Program-made: the position numbers and the translations under genes
Notes under the pieces: model-generated
The model's database searches: none
What the model was told of the DNA's origin: nothing
What the model saw: the letters and a program-made list of their open reading frames with translations, nothing else
Part shown: positions 8,963 through 17,644 of the stretch, one piece after another
How positions within the stretch are numbered: position 1 is the stretch's first letter
How the letters are laid out: the number at the start of each line of letters is the position of its first letter
NCBI RefSeq assembly: GCF_014193845.1
Contig: NZ_JACHZX010000003.1
Location: forward strand, 62,001-126,000
From: Sphingomonas sp. BK345
Lineage (GTDB): Bacteria; Pseudomonadota; Alphaproteobacteria; Sphingomonadales; Sphingomonadaceae
Length of the DNA stretch: 64,000 nt
Direction: 5' to 3'

Positions 8963-9706
8963 TCACCCCAGCGCGCGGCGGTACAGCGCGAGCGTCCACG
9001 CCACGCTCTGCAGGAACAGCGCCGGATCGTAGCGCGGCCCCTCGTCGCGCAGGAAGGCATGCGGCGCGTTGACCTCGTGCCACTCGTAGCGCGCGCCCAC
9101 CTCCTCCAGCCGCCCACGGATCGCCTCGCGCCCGGCGAACGGGACGTGCGGGTCCTGCCGCCCCCAGACGAACATCGTCTCGGCCTCGAGCGCGTCCATG
9201 CGCGCGAGGCTGTCGTCGGCGCGGCCCTCGCCCAGCGTGCCCGAGTGGATGTCGGTGGCGTAGAAACAGGCGGCGGCGCCGACGCGCCGGTCGAGCGCGG
9301 CACGATAGGCGAGATGCCCGCCGAGGCACACACCGAAGGTGGCGAGCCGCCCGTCGCACGCCGGGTGCGCCGCCAGCGCGGTGAGCGCGGCGCGCGAGTC
9401 GGCGTCGTACTGTGCGACCGGCTTGGTGAACTTGAGCGCGTTGCCCCGGTCGGTGCCGGGCTGGTCATAGGCGAGCACCGTGCCGGCGGGCTCATACTCG
9501 TGGTACACCTCGGGGACCGAGACGACATAGCCGTTGCCCGCCAGCAGGGTCGCCAAACGACGGATCGGCGCGGTCACCTGGTAGATCTCGGAGAAGAACA
9601 GCACGCCGGGGAAGCGCCCGTCGATCGCGGGGCGGAACAGATGGGTGCGCATCGTGCCGGCGCCGGGCACCGCCACGTCCTCATATTCGTCGCTGCGCAC
9701 GATCAT
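8963..9706 (-). CDS. Dienelactone hydrolase family protein
   Basis: A 247-residue alpha/beta hydrolase of the dienelactone hydrolase family. The nucleophile elbow reads GVCLGGH (Cys near residue 124), with the Asp in WGRQDPHVP (about 178) and the His in NAPHAFLRD (about 213), giving the Cys-Asp-His triad expected of this family. Substrate cannot be told from sequence; relatives act on lactones and esters. ATG 9706 follows a GGGGACAG ribosome binding site. The gene is convergent with the CHASE2 gene (34-base gap) and faces a 444-base gap upstream. Confidence 0.88.
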   Translation of the reverse strand: MIVRSDEYEDVAVPGAGTMRTHLFRPAIDGRFPGVLFFSEIYQVTAPIRRLATLLAGNGYVVSVPEVYHEYEPAGTVLAYDQPGTDRGNALKFTKPVAQYDADSRAALTALAAHPACDGRLATFGVCLGGHLAYRAALDRRVGAAACFYATDIHSGTLGEGRADDSLARMDALEAETMFVWGRQDPHVPFAGREAIRGRLEEVGARYEWHEVNAPHAFLRDEGPRYDPALFLQSVAWTLALYRRALG

Positions 9707-10150
9707 GGTCGCTGTCCCCTGGCTGTGGCGCGCCGCTGTGGCAGCGCGGCGGCGGCGGGGCAAGGCGGGGTTGGGGGTGGCGTGGCCGCAGTGAGCGCGC
9801 AGCGCAGGTGCGTCACGGGACGCGGCGCGGGGCTGCCTCACCCCTCTTCTTTCGTCATCCCCGCGAAGGCGGGGACGTGGATACTCGCTTGAAGTGCGCC
9901 GATCGTCGCGCGGTGGAATGCCTCGGCGGCAGTTTGGAAGTCGAGGCATTGTCCAGGTTCGTCGTTGAGGCGCCCGACGGCAGGGCAAGAACATGCGTGC
10001 CGCTACACTTACAGCGAGATGGTACGCAGCCGTGCCATGATCGAAGGACGTGAGCTGACCCTCACACCGGGAACGTTCCCATATCCCATTGTTCTCGCGG
10101 CGTGCGCCTGCGATACCTCCCCGCAAACAACGCCAGCGGAGGGGAACAGC
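9707..10150. other. Intergenic region with a solitary half repeat
   Basis: No convincing gene is present. It holds the divergent control regions of the dienelactone hydrolase and DUF1080 genes. At 9853-9887 lies a half copy of the dispersed CGTCATCC repeat, with a short internal hairpin CCCCGC-gaag-GCGGGG; the matching right arm is missing. Nothing else was recognised. Confidence 0.6.
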
Positions 10151-11104
10151 GTGCGACCGATTGTGATGGGGCTCGCCGTCGCGGCGCTGTCCGCCCCCGC
10201 CGCCGCGCAGGCGCCCGCCACGCCCGAGCAGCTCGCCCAGGCGCGCGCGGCCGTCGGCGACACGGTCGCGCGCCCGCAGTCCCTCGTCCTCGCCGACGTG
10301 CCGCGCGCGACCGGTAAGGCACGCGCGCTGCTGAACGGGCGCGACCTCGCCGGCTGGCACCCGTGGCTGGGCTATCCCGACCCGTCGGTGACCTATCGCG
10401 ACCGGCCCGGCGCGACGCCGATCGGCACGACGCGCGACACCGCCGGCGACTTCGCGATCCGCCCCATCGACGGCCGCCCCGCGCTGTGGGTCAAGGGCGA
10501 GACCTGGGGCGCGCTCGTCCACGACGCCGACCTGCGCGACTACCACCTGCGGCTACAGTATCGTTGGGGTGCCAAGCGCTGGGCGCCGCGGCTCGGCCAG
10601 CCGCCCAACAACGGGCTGCTCTACCACACCCATGGCACACCCGGCGCGGTGTTCGGCACGTGGCAGCCCTCGGTCGAGTTCGAGATCATGCAGGGCTCGA
10701 CCGGCATGGCGGTGGCGGTGGGGCGCGACGTGCGCCTGCGCACCACCGCCGCGCTCGACCCGTCGCTGGTCTCGCCGCCGGTGCGCTATCGCCAGGACGG
10801 GCGGCCGGTCGAGATCGTCAACGGCACGCTGATCTGGAACGTCGAGAACGCGCGCGACGCGGAGAAGCCGGCGGGGCAGTGGAACACGCTCGACCTCTAC
10901 GTGCTCGGCGACCGCGCGGTGCACGTCGTCAACGGCGTGCCGGTGATGGTGGTGGAGGGGCTGGCGACGGTCGACGCCGCGGGGAAACGGACCGCGCTGA
11001 CGCATGGCAGCGTGCAGCTCCAGTCGGAGGGCGCCGAGACCTGGTTCCGCGATATCACGGTCGAGCCGATCGACCGGCTGCCCAGGGTCGTGGCGAAGAA
11101 GTGA
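10151..11104 (+). CDS. DUF1080 (3-keto-disaccharide hydrolase-type) secreted protein
   Basis: A 317-residue exported protein. GTG at 10151 gives a compact signal peptide ending in APAAAQA and is preceded by GGAGGGG at good spacing, so it is preferred to starts further upstream. The mature part is a jelly-roll DUF1080/concanavalin-like domain: LLNGRDLAGWH near the N-terminus, a PPNNGLLYHTHG stretch, VEFEIMQGSTG, and a C-terminal GSVQLQSEGAETWFRDITV ending are characteristic. Members bind or hydrolyse glycosides, some acting on 3-keto-glycosides. The specific substrate is unknown. It stands alone, followed by a long palindromic repeat. Confidence 0.87.
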   Translation: MRPIVMGLAVAALSAPAAAQAPATPEQLAQARAAVGDTVARPQSLVLADVPRATGKARALLNGRDLAGWHPWLGYPDPSVTYRDRPGATPIGTTRDTAGDFAIRPIDGRPALWVKGETWGALVHDADLRDYHLRLQYRWGAKRWAPRLGQPPNNGLLYHTHGTPGAVFGTWQPSVEFEIMQGSTGMAVAVGRDVRLRTTAALDPSLVSPPVRYRQDGRPVEIVNGTLIWNVENARDAEKPAGQWNTLDLYVLGDRAVHVVNGVPVMVVEGLATVDAAGKRTALTHGSVQLQSEGAETWFRDITVEPIDRLPRVVAKK

Positions 11105-11114
11105 GGCGCAGTAA

Positions 11115-11352
11115 CTCCTCCCCGCTCGCGGGGAGGGGACCGCGACGCATAGCGTCGTGGTGGAGGGGGGTCCTCTGCGGATCCCGGCGTCCGCGGGTCT
11201 CCTCAACGACGCGCAGCGAGCGAGGAACCCCCCTCCACCACCGCGCTAGCGCGCGGCGTGGGGGCTTTGGCGCGCCCCCGGCACGCCAAGACCATGTCCG
11301 GGGAATACGATCTCGCCCGCGCGCCCCCTGCCCGTGCCGGGGAGGATCGTTG
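11115..11352. repeat. Dispersed palindromic repeat, CTCCCCG/CGGGGAG family (copy B1)
   Basis: A long complex inverted repeat. The left arm has CCTCCCC-gctcgc-GGGGAGG, a small hairpin and GGTGGAGGGGGGT; the right arm has ACCCCCCTCCACC, a GCGCTAGCGC hairpin, an inserted stretch and a closing CCGGGGAGGATCG. It is the longest copy of this family here and appears to carry an extra segment in the right arm (about 11265-11330). Confidence 0.75.
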
Positions 11353-11446
11353 CCGCAACTCACGCTGTCCTAAACGCCCGCAGCTGTGCCACATGGGCGT
11401 CATGCCCCTCCCCGAGCCCGACCGCCACCCGCGCCCCGCACGCCGC

Positions 11447-11495
11447 CGACTCAACGTTCACACCCGCCGCGACTCGCGCCAGCGACTCAACATTC
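11447..11495. promoter_or_regulatory. Direct repeats in the nadB upstream region
   Basis: CGACTCAACGTTC (11447-11459) and CGACTCAACATTC (11483-11495) differ at one base and are spaced 36 bases start to start, with an overlapping AACATTCGC duplication right after. They end 22 bases before the nadB start. They could be an operator for a nadB regulator, but no regulator is identified, so this is a candidate only. Confidence 0.35.
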
Positions 11496-11517
11496 GCAAC
11501 ATTCGCGGGCTAAGCGC

Positions 11518-13101
11518 ATGACACAGAGCGACGTCCTGATCGTCGGTTCGGGCGCGGCCGGGCTCACCGCGGCGCTCAACCTGGCCGACCGCTTCACCGT
11601 CACCGTGCTCGCCAAGGGCGCGCTCAACGAGGGCAGCACCGCCTGGGCGCAGGGCGGGATCGCCGCGGTGCTCGAGCCCGGCGACACGTTCGAGCACCAT
11701 GTCGAGGACACGATGGTCGCCGGCGCGGGGCTCAACGACCGCGCGATCGTCGAGTTCGTCGTCGAGCGCGCCCCCGCCGCGATCGCGCGGCTGCGCGCGC
11801 TGGGCGTGCCGTTCGCCGAAGAAGGCGGCGCGCTCCATCTCACGCGCGAGGGCGGTCACTCGCATCGCCGCATCGTCCACGTTGCCGACGCGACCGGCTG
11901 GGCGGTGCAGGAGGCGCTCCAGCGCGCCGCCGAGGCGCATCCCAATATCACGCTCGTCCCCGACCAGGTCGCGATCGACCTCGCCACCAGCCGCCACGAG
12001 GAACGCTACTCGGGCGCAGGCAACGTCTGGGGCGTCTACGCGATCGACCGACGCACCGGCGCGGTCGAGGTGCACACCGCGCGCGCGACGATCCTGGCGA
12101 CCGGCGGGGCGGGGCGGACCTATCTCTTCTCCACGGCGCCGCGCGGCGCCACCGGGGACGGGATCGCGATGGCGTGGCGCGCCGGCGCCCGGGTCGCGAA
12201 CATGGAATTCATGCAGTTCCACCCGACCTGCCTGTACCATCTCGAGGTCAAGAACTTCCTGATCACCGAGGCGGTGCGCGGCGAGGGCGGGCATCTGATC
12301 AACCCCACCACCGGGCGGCGCTTCATGCCCTGGTACGACGACCGGCTGGAGCTCGCCCCGCGCGACGTGGTGGCGCGCGCGATCGACGCCGAGATCAAGC
12401 GCTACGGGCTCGACTTCGTCCACCTCGACATCAGCCACATGCCCGCCGACTTCGTGCGCGCGCACTTCCCCAACATCCACGAGAAGCTGCTCGGGCTCGG
12501 CATCGACATGACGACCCAGCCGATCCCGGTGGTGCCGGCGCAGCATTACACCTGCGGCGGGATCGTGGTGGACCGTGACGGCCGCACCGACCTGCCCGGG
12601 CTCTACGCCGCGGGCGAGTGCACCCAGTCGGGGCTGCACGGCGCCAACCGGCTCGCCTCCAACTCACTGCTGGAATGCTTCGTCTTCGGCGAGGCGGCGG
12701 CGCAGCATATCGCGCAGCACTGGGACACGCTGCCGCCGCCCCCGGCGGTACGCGGGTGGGACGAGAGCCGCGTCACCGACTCCGACGAGGAGGTGGTGAT
12801 CAAGCAGAACTGGACCGAGATCCGCCGCTTCATGTGGAACTATGTCGGGATCGTCCGCACCACCAAGCGGCTGGAGCGCGCGCAGCACCGCATCGACCTG
12901 CTGCGCAGCGAGGTGGAGGATTATTACGGCCACTTCCGCGTCACCCCCGATCTGATCGAGCTGCGCAACCTGCTCCAGGTCGCCGAGCTGATCGTCCGCT
13001 CGGCGCTGCACCGGCACGAGAGCCGCGGGCTGCACTTCACGCTCGACTGGCCGGACACGCTCGCCGAGGCCGCCGACACGGTGCTGGTGCCGCGAGCCTG
13101 A
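11518..13101 (+). CDS. nadB: L-aspartate oxidase
   Basis: A 527-residue flavoprotein that oxidises L-aspartate to iminoaspartate in the first step of de novo NAD synthesis. The FAD-binding GSGAAGL motif is at residues 10-16, followed by the STAWAQGGIAA segment, GGHSHRRI active-site region, FMQFHPTCLY and the C-terminal-domain entry YAAGECTQSGLHGANRLASNS. Length and motifs are normal. nadA and nadC are not adjacent in the window. Two near-identical 13-base repeats lie directly upstream. Confidence 0.95.
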   Translation: MTQSDVLIVGSGAAGLTAALNLADRFTVTVLAKGALNEGSTAWAQGGIAAVLEPGDTFEHHVEDTMVAGAGLNDRAIVEFVVERAPAAIARLRALGVPFAEEGGALHLTREGGHSHRRIVHVADATGWAVQEALQRAAEAHPNITLVPDQVAIDLATSRHEERYSGAGNVWGVYAIDRRTGAVEVHTARATILATGGAGRTYLFSTAPRGATGDGIAMAWRAGARVANMEFMQFHPTCLYHLEVKNFLITEAVRGEGGHLINPTTGRRFMPWYDDRLELAPRDVVARAIDAEIKRYGLDFVHLDISHMPADFVRAHFPNIHEKLLGLGIDMTTQPIPVVPAQHYTCGGIVVDRDGRTDLPGLYAAGECTQSGLHGANRLASNSLLECFVFGEAAAQHIAQHWDTLPPPPAVRGWDESRVTDSDEEVVIKQNWTEIRRFMWNYVGIVRTTKRLERAQHRIDLLRSEVEDYYGHFRVTPDLIELRNLLQVAELIVRSALHRHESRGLHFTLDWPDTLAEAADTVLVPRA

Positions 13102-13233
13102 CACGTGACGGTCGAGCGCCCCACCGTTCGTCGCGCCGACAAGGGTGATCGTCGCAGCGGCGAGTCGCAGCACTTTGTGTCCGCGCCATTATTGTCCACA
13201 GACGCGAGTCAAGCGGGGTTGGTGGCGGCGGAC

Positions 13234-14361
13234 ATGGGTAGTAAGACTTTCGGGCGCCGGGCCGCGATCATCGCCTGGTCGCTGCTGATCGCGGGCTGCG
13301 GCGCCGGGGCGGGCTCCGCGCTCATCCCCGCGGCGCCCCCCAAGCCGCTCGTCTCGATCCCGGTGCCGCTCGCCGTCGTGCCGCCGCCCCCGCCGCCGCG
13401 TCGCTCGGCCGCGCCGCGCGCGCTCCAGGCACGGGTCGAGCAGCTCATCCGCAATTTCCCGGGCAAGGCCGGCGCGGCGATCGTCGCGGTGGACGAGGAC
13501 TGGGTGGTGCAGCAGGGCGGCGATCTCAGCCTGCCGCAGCAGAGCGTCAGCAAGACCTGGGTGGCGATGACGGTGCTGTCGCAGCGCGACGCGGGGAGGC
13601 TCACGCTCGACGATCCGGTGCTGGTCACGCGCGACGACCTCACGCTGTTCCACCAGCCGATCGCCGGCCTGGTCGGCGCCAACGGCTATCGCACCACGGT
13701 GGGCGGGCTGCTGACGCGCGCGCTGACGCAGAGCGACAATACCGCGAACGACCGGCTGCTCACGGTAGTGGGCGGCCCGGCCGCGGTGCGGCGCTTCATC
13801 GCCCAGCACCAGCTCGGCGCGATCAAGTTCGGCCCCGGCGAGCGGCTGCTCCAGAGCGGCACCGCGGGACTGACCTGGAGCCAGTCGATGGCGATGGGGC
13901 GCGGCTTCGAGGCGGCGCGCGCCCGGCTCGACCCGGCGGTGCGCCGCGCCGCGCTCCAGCGCTACATCGACAACCCGCCCGACGGCGCCGCGCCGGTGGC
14001 GATCGCGGGCGCGCTGGCGCGGCTGGCGCGCGGCGAGCTGCTCAGCGAGACCTCGACGCGGATCCTGCTCGACACGATGGCGGCCTCGCGCACCGGCCAC
14101 GCGCGGTTGCGCGCCGCGACGCCGCCGGGCTGGAAGGTGGCGCACAAGACCGGCACGGGGCAGGATTTCGGCGCGCGCAACGCGGGCTTCAACGACGTCG
14201 GCCTGCTCACCGCGCCGGACGGGCGGCGCTACGCCATCGCGGTGATGATCGGCGACACCGCCGCGCCGATGCGGATGCGCCAGCAGCTGATCCAGAACGT
14301 CTGTGCCGCGCTCACCGGCGCGCAGCCGCGCGCAGTGGGTGGCGACGAGGACGGGACCTGA
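13234..14361 (+). CDS. Class A beta-lactamase-like serine hydrolase, lipoprotein
   Basis: A 375-residue protein with a lipobox (LLIAGC, Cys near 22) and a Pro-rich linker, so likely tethered in the periplasm. It carries class A beta-lactamase hallmarks: SVSK with Ser104/Lys107, SDN at 167-169, and KTG at 305-307. Thirty-six residues after the SDN serine, exactly where the deacylating glutamate of class A enzymes lies, is Glu203 in ERLLQ (consensus ExxLN). The gap between Glu203 and KTG is longer than usual (about 100 residues). It could be a divergent beta-lactamase or a peptidoglycan/DD-peptidase-type enzyme. ATG 13234 was chosen over the upstream GTG because it gives a clean lipoprotein signal. 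Confidence 0.82.
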   Translation: MGSKTFGRRAAIIAWSLLIAGCGAGAGSALIPAAPPKPLVSIPVPLAVVPPPPPPRRSAAPRALQARVEQLIRNFPGKAGAAIVAVDEDWVVQQGGDLSLPQQSVSKTWVAMTVLSQRDAGRLTLDDPVLVTRDDLTLFHQPIAGLVGANGYRTTVGGLLTRALTQSDNTANDRLLTVVGGPAAVRRFIAQHQLGAIKFGPGERLLQSGTAGLTWSQSMAMGRGFEAARARLDPAVRRAALQRYIDNPPDGAAPVAIAGALARLARGELLSETSTRILLDTMAASRTGHARLRAATPPGWKVAHKTGTGQDFGARNAGFNDVGLLTAPDGRRYAIAVMIGDTAAPMRMRQQLIQNVCAALTGAQPRAVGGDEDGT

Positions 14362-14398
14362 GGGAGCAATGGAGGGCGCCCTATCCTCGCGCTACCCA

Positions 14399-14496
14399 CC
14401 GTCATCCCGGACTTGTTCCGGGATCCAGGCGGCCGCGAACTCAGCGGCTTAGGGATAAGCGGCACGGTGGATCCCGGAACAAGTCCGGGATGACGG
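14399..14496. repeat. Dispersed palindromic repeat, CGTCATCC family (copy A2)
   Basis: An inverted repeat of about 98 bases. CGTCATCCCGGACTTGTTCC at the left pairs with its complement at the right (14470-14496), separated by an AT-richer centre containing GGCTTAGGGATAAGC-like sequence. Each arm itself contains a small CCGGACTTGTTCCGG hairpin. Confidence 0.85.
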
Positions 14497-14646
14497 AGGA
14501 TGACGGAAGGGTCGTGCAAAGGTCCCGCCCTTAGCCGGGCCGACGAAGACCGGGGCCTTACCCCGAAGCACCGACCTTCACCGGCGACACGAGGTCTCCC
14601 CACAACCCCGGTTTCCCACACGGCCAAACCGGTTTAGGGCAGCGCG

Positions 14647-17427
14647 ATGCCGCACCTCTATCTCGTCGACGGATCGGGCTACATCTTCCGCGCCTATCAC
14701 CGGCTGCCGCCGCTGACCAACAAGCACGGCGAGCCCGTCGGTGCGGTCTACGGCTATACCACCATGTTGTGGAAGCTCGCCGACGAGCTGCACAAGGCCG
14801 ACGGGCCGACGCACATGGCGGTGATCCTCGACAAGAGCTCGTCCACCTTCCGCAACGAGCTGTACGACCAGTATAAGGCGCATCGCCCGGCGCCGCCCGA
14901 GGATCTCGTCCCGCAGTTCCCGATGATCCGCGACGCGACGCGCGCCTTCTCGCTGCCGTGCATCGAGGAACAGGGCTGGGAGGCGGACGACCTGATCGCC
15001 AGCTACACCAAGGCCGCGCTGGCGCAGGGCTGGCAGGTGACCATCGTCAGCTCCGACAAGGATCTGATGCAGCTGATGACCGATCCCTCGGTCGACATGC
15101 TCGACACGATGAACAACCGCCGGCTCGGCCCCGAGGCGGTGGTGGAGAAGTTCGGCGTCGGCCCCGACAAGCTCGGCGACGTCCTCGCGCTGATGGGCGA
15201 CAGCGTCGACAACGTCCCCGGCGTCCCCGGGGTCGGCCCCAAGACCGCGGCCAAGCTGATCGTCGAGCACGGCGACGTCGAGGCGGTGCTCGCCGCCGCG
15301 CCCGAGATGAAGAAGGGCAAGCTGCGCGACAACCTCATCGAGCACGCCGAGGCGGCGCGGATGAGCCGCAAATTGGTCGAGCTGGCGTGCGACGTGCCGC
15401 TGCCCGACACGCTCGACTCGCTCGCGCTGCCCGCCGAGGGCATCCCGCAGGCGCCGCTGCGCGCCTTCCTCGAGCATCACGGCTTCCGTTCGCTGCTCAC
15501 CCGGCTCGGCGAGGTCGCCGAGGCGACCCAGCCCGAGACGGTCGGCGCACCCGCCGAGGACGACGAGCCCGCCTGCGACCACGACGGTTATGAGACCGTG
15601 GTCGACGAGGCCGCGCTCGACCGCTGGATCCAGGTCGCGCGTCACCAGGGCTGGGTCGCGATCGACACCGAGACCACCGCCAAGGACCCGATGTTGGCCG
15701 AGCTGGTCGGGGTCAGCCTCGCGCTCGCGCCCAACCTTGCCTGCTACATGCCGCTCGGCCACGGCGGGAGCGACATGTTCGCGGAGAAGCCGGTGCAGCT
15801 CCACCGCGACGCCGCGCTGGCCAAGCTCAAGCCGCTGCTCGAGGACGCGAGCGTGCTCAAGATCGGGCACAATCTGAAGTATGATCTGATCGTGCTCGGG
15901 CGCGCCTATGCGGCGGAGGGCGGTGTCACGCTCGCGCCCTATGACGACACGATCGTGATGAGCTTCGACCTCGACGCCGGTCGCCACGGCCATGGCATGG
16001 ACGAGCTCGCCGCGACCCACCTCTCGCACAGCTGCATCGCCTACAAGGACGTGGTCGGTACGGGGAAGAAGGCGCTCGGCTTCCACGAGGTCGATCTCAA
16101 GGCGGCGACGCGCTACGCCGCCGAGGACGCCGACGTCACGCTGCGGCTGTGGCGCCGCTTCAAGCCGCGGCTGCCGATCGAAGGCTCGACGCGCGTCTAC
16201 GAGATGGTCGACCGGCCGCTGGTGGCGGTGATCGCGCGGATGGAGCGCCACGGCATCAAGGTCGATCGCGAGCGGCTGGCGCAGCTGTCCGACGAATTCT
16301 CGCAGCAGATCGCTGGCCTGGAGACGCAGGTGCACGCGCTCGCCGGCGGTCCGTTCACGATCGGCAGCCCCAAGCAGCTCGGCGACGTGCTGTTCGAGCG
16401 GATGGGGCTCAAGGGCGGGCGCAAGGGCAAGAGCGGGGTCTATTCCACCGACGTCAACGAGCTGGAGCGGCTGGCGGCCGACAAGGACTCGCCGGGTGCC
16501 GAGATCGCCGCACGCGTGCTCGACTGGCGCCAGCTCACCAAGCTCAAGAACACCTACACCGACTCGCTGCAGGAGCAGATCCACCCCGACACCGGTCGCG
16601 TCCACACCAGCTACTCGCTGACCGGCGCGCAGACCGGGCGGCTGTCGTCGACCGATCCCAACCTCCAGAACATCCCGATCCGCACTGAGACCGGGCGCCA
16701 GATTCGCGACGCCTTCGTCGCCGACGCGGGTAACGTCATCCTCGCCGCCGATTACTCGCAGATCGAGCTGCGCCTCGCCGCGCACATGGCCGACGTGCCG
16801 CAGCTCAAGGAAGCGTTCGCGCGCGGCGACGACATCCACAGCCTCACCGCGCAGGAGCTGTTCGGCGAAGTGACGCGCGACACGCGCGCCTCCGCCAAGA
16901 CGATCAACTTCGCGATCCTCTACGGCATCTCGCGCTGGGGGCTGGCGGGGCGGCTCGATATCTCCGCCGACGAGGCGCAGGCGATGATCGACCGCTATTT
17001 CGAGCGTTTCCCCGGCATCAACCGCTATATCGCCGAGACGCTGACGCAGGTGCGCGAGCGCGGCTACACCACCACGCTGTTCGGGCGGAAGACGCACTTC
17101 CCGCGCATCCGCAGCAAGGTGCAGCACGAGCGACAGGGCGCCGAGCGCGCCGCGATCAACGCGCCGATCCAGGGCACCAGCGCCGACATCATCAAGCGCG
17201 CGATGGCGCGAATGGAGCCGGCGCTGGCGGAGGCCGGGCTCGGCCATGTGCGGATGCTGCTCCAGGTGCACGACGAGCTGGTGTTCGAGCTGCCCGAGGG
17301 CGACGTCGACGCGGCGCGCCCGGTGATCGAGCGCGTGATGGCGTCCGCGGCCGAGCCGGCGGTGACGCTCGACGTGCCGCTCGGAGTCGAGATCGGCGTC
17401 GGCGCGAGCTGGGGGGCCGCGCATTGA
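14647..17427 (+). CDS. polA: DNA polymerase I
   Basis: A 926-residue polymerase with three domains: 5' nuclease (about 1-290, with DKSSSTFRNELYDQYKAHR-like and GVGPKTAAKL helix-hairpin-helix segments), 3'-5' exonuclease (about 315-510), and family A polymerase (about 540-926). The exonuclease keeps DTETT and the DAD motif (AEDADVTLRLW), so proofreading is probably intact. The polymerase has the SQIELR motif A region, the O-helix segment RASAKTINFAILYGIS, and QVHDELVFE motif C. It fills gaps during repair and Okazaki fragment maturation. It is flanked by palindromic repeats on both sides. Confidence 0.97.
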   Translation: MPHLYLVDGSGYIFRAYHRLPPLTNKHGEPVGAVYGYTTMLWKLADELHKADGPTHMAVILDKSSSTFRNELYDQYKAHRPAPPEDLVPQFPMIRDATRAFSLPCIEEQGWEADDLIASYTKAALAQGWQVTIVSSDKDLMQLMTDPSVDMLDTMNNRRLGPEAVVEKFGVGPDKLGDVLALMGDSVDNVPGVPGVGPKTAAKLIVEHGDVEAVLAAAPEMKKGKLRDNLIEHAEAARMSRKLVELACDVPLPDTLDSLALPAEGIPQAPLRAFLEHHGFRSLLTRLGEVAEATQPETVGAPAEDDEPACDHDGYETVVDEAALDRWIQVARHQGWVAIDTETTAKDPMLAELVGVSLALAPNLACYMPLGHGGSDMFAEKPVQLHRDAALAKLKPLLEDASVLKIGHNLKYDLIVLGRAYAAEGGVTLAPYDDTIVMSFDLDAGRHGHGMDELAATHLSHSCIAYKDVVGTGKKALGFHEVDLKAATRYAAEDADVTLRLWRRFKPRLPIEGSTRVYEMVDRPLVAVIARMERHGIKVDRERLAQLSDEFSQQIAGLETQVHALAGGPFTIGSPKQLGDVLFERMGLKGGRKGKSGVYSTDVNELERLAADKDSPGAEIAARVLDWRQLTKLKNTYTDSLQEQIHPDTGRVHTSYSLTGAQTGRLSSTDPNLQNIPIRTETGRQIRDAFVADAGNVILAADYSQIELRLAAHMADVPQLKEAFARGDDIHSLTAQELFGEVTRDTRASAKTINFAILYGISRWGLAGRLDISADEAQAMIDRYFERFPGINRYIAETLTQVRERGYTTTLFGRKTHFPRIRSKVQHERQGAERAAINAPIQGTSADIIKRAMARMEPALAEAGLGHVRMLLQVHDELVFELPEGDVDAARPVIERVMASAAEPAVTLDVPLGVEIGVGASWGAAH

Positions 17428-17446
17428 GGGGGCGGGTTGACGAACA

Positions 17447-17582
17447 ATCCTCCCCGGCACGGGGAGGGGGACCAGCCGCAGACTGGCGGAGGGGGGTGGC
17501 CGCAGGCGGTGCGCTCGCGGAGAGCCCCCTCCACCACTCGCCCTCGGCGAGCGGTCCCGTTCCCCGCGAGCGGGGAGGATCG
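17447..17582. repeat. Dispersed palindromic repeat, CTCCCCG/CGGGGAG family (copy B2)
   Basis: Inverted repeat of about 136 bases between polA and the flippase gene. The left arm has CCTCCCCGGCACGGGGAGG and GGAGGGGGG; the right arm has CCCCCTCCACC and CCCCGCGAGCGGGGAGGATCG. It matches copies B1 and B3 in the arms but differs in the centre. Confidence 0.8.
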
Positions 17583-17644
17583 TTTACAGCCGAGCGTGTC
17601 GTCTCGCGGCCACAAGCGCCCGCCCCCACTCAGCCGGGCGCCGC

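Noticed and set aside
10355..10375. CTGGCACCCGTGGCTGG as a further sigma54 promoter
   Set aside because: It lies within the DUF1080 coding region, lacks the TTGC half and encodes the conserved AGWHPW segment.
14578..17460. A 960-codon open frame on the minus strand opposite polA
   Set aside because: polA is unambiguous with full motifs; the reverse frame is a third-position GC shadow rich in Arg, His and Gly with no family resemblance.
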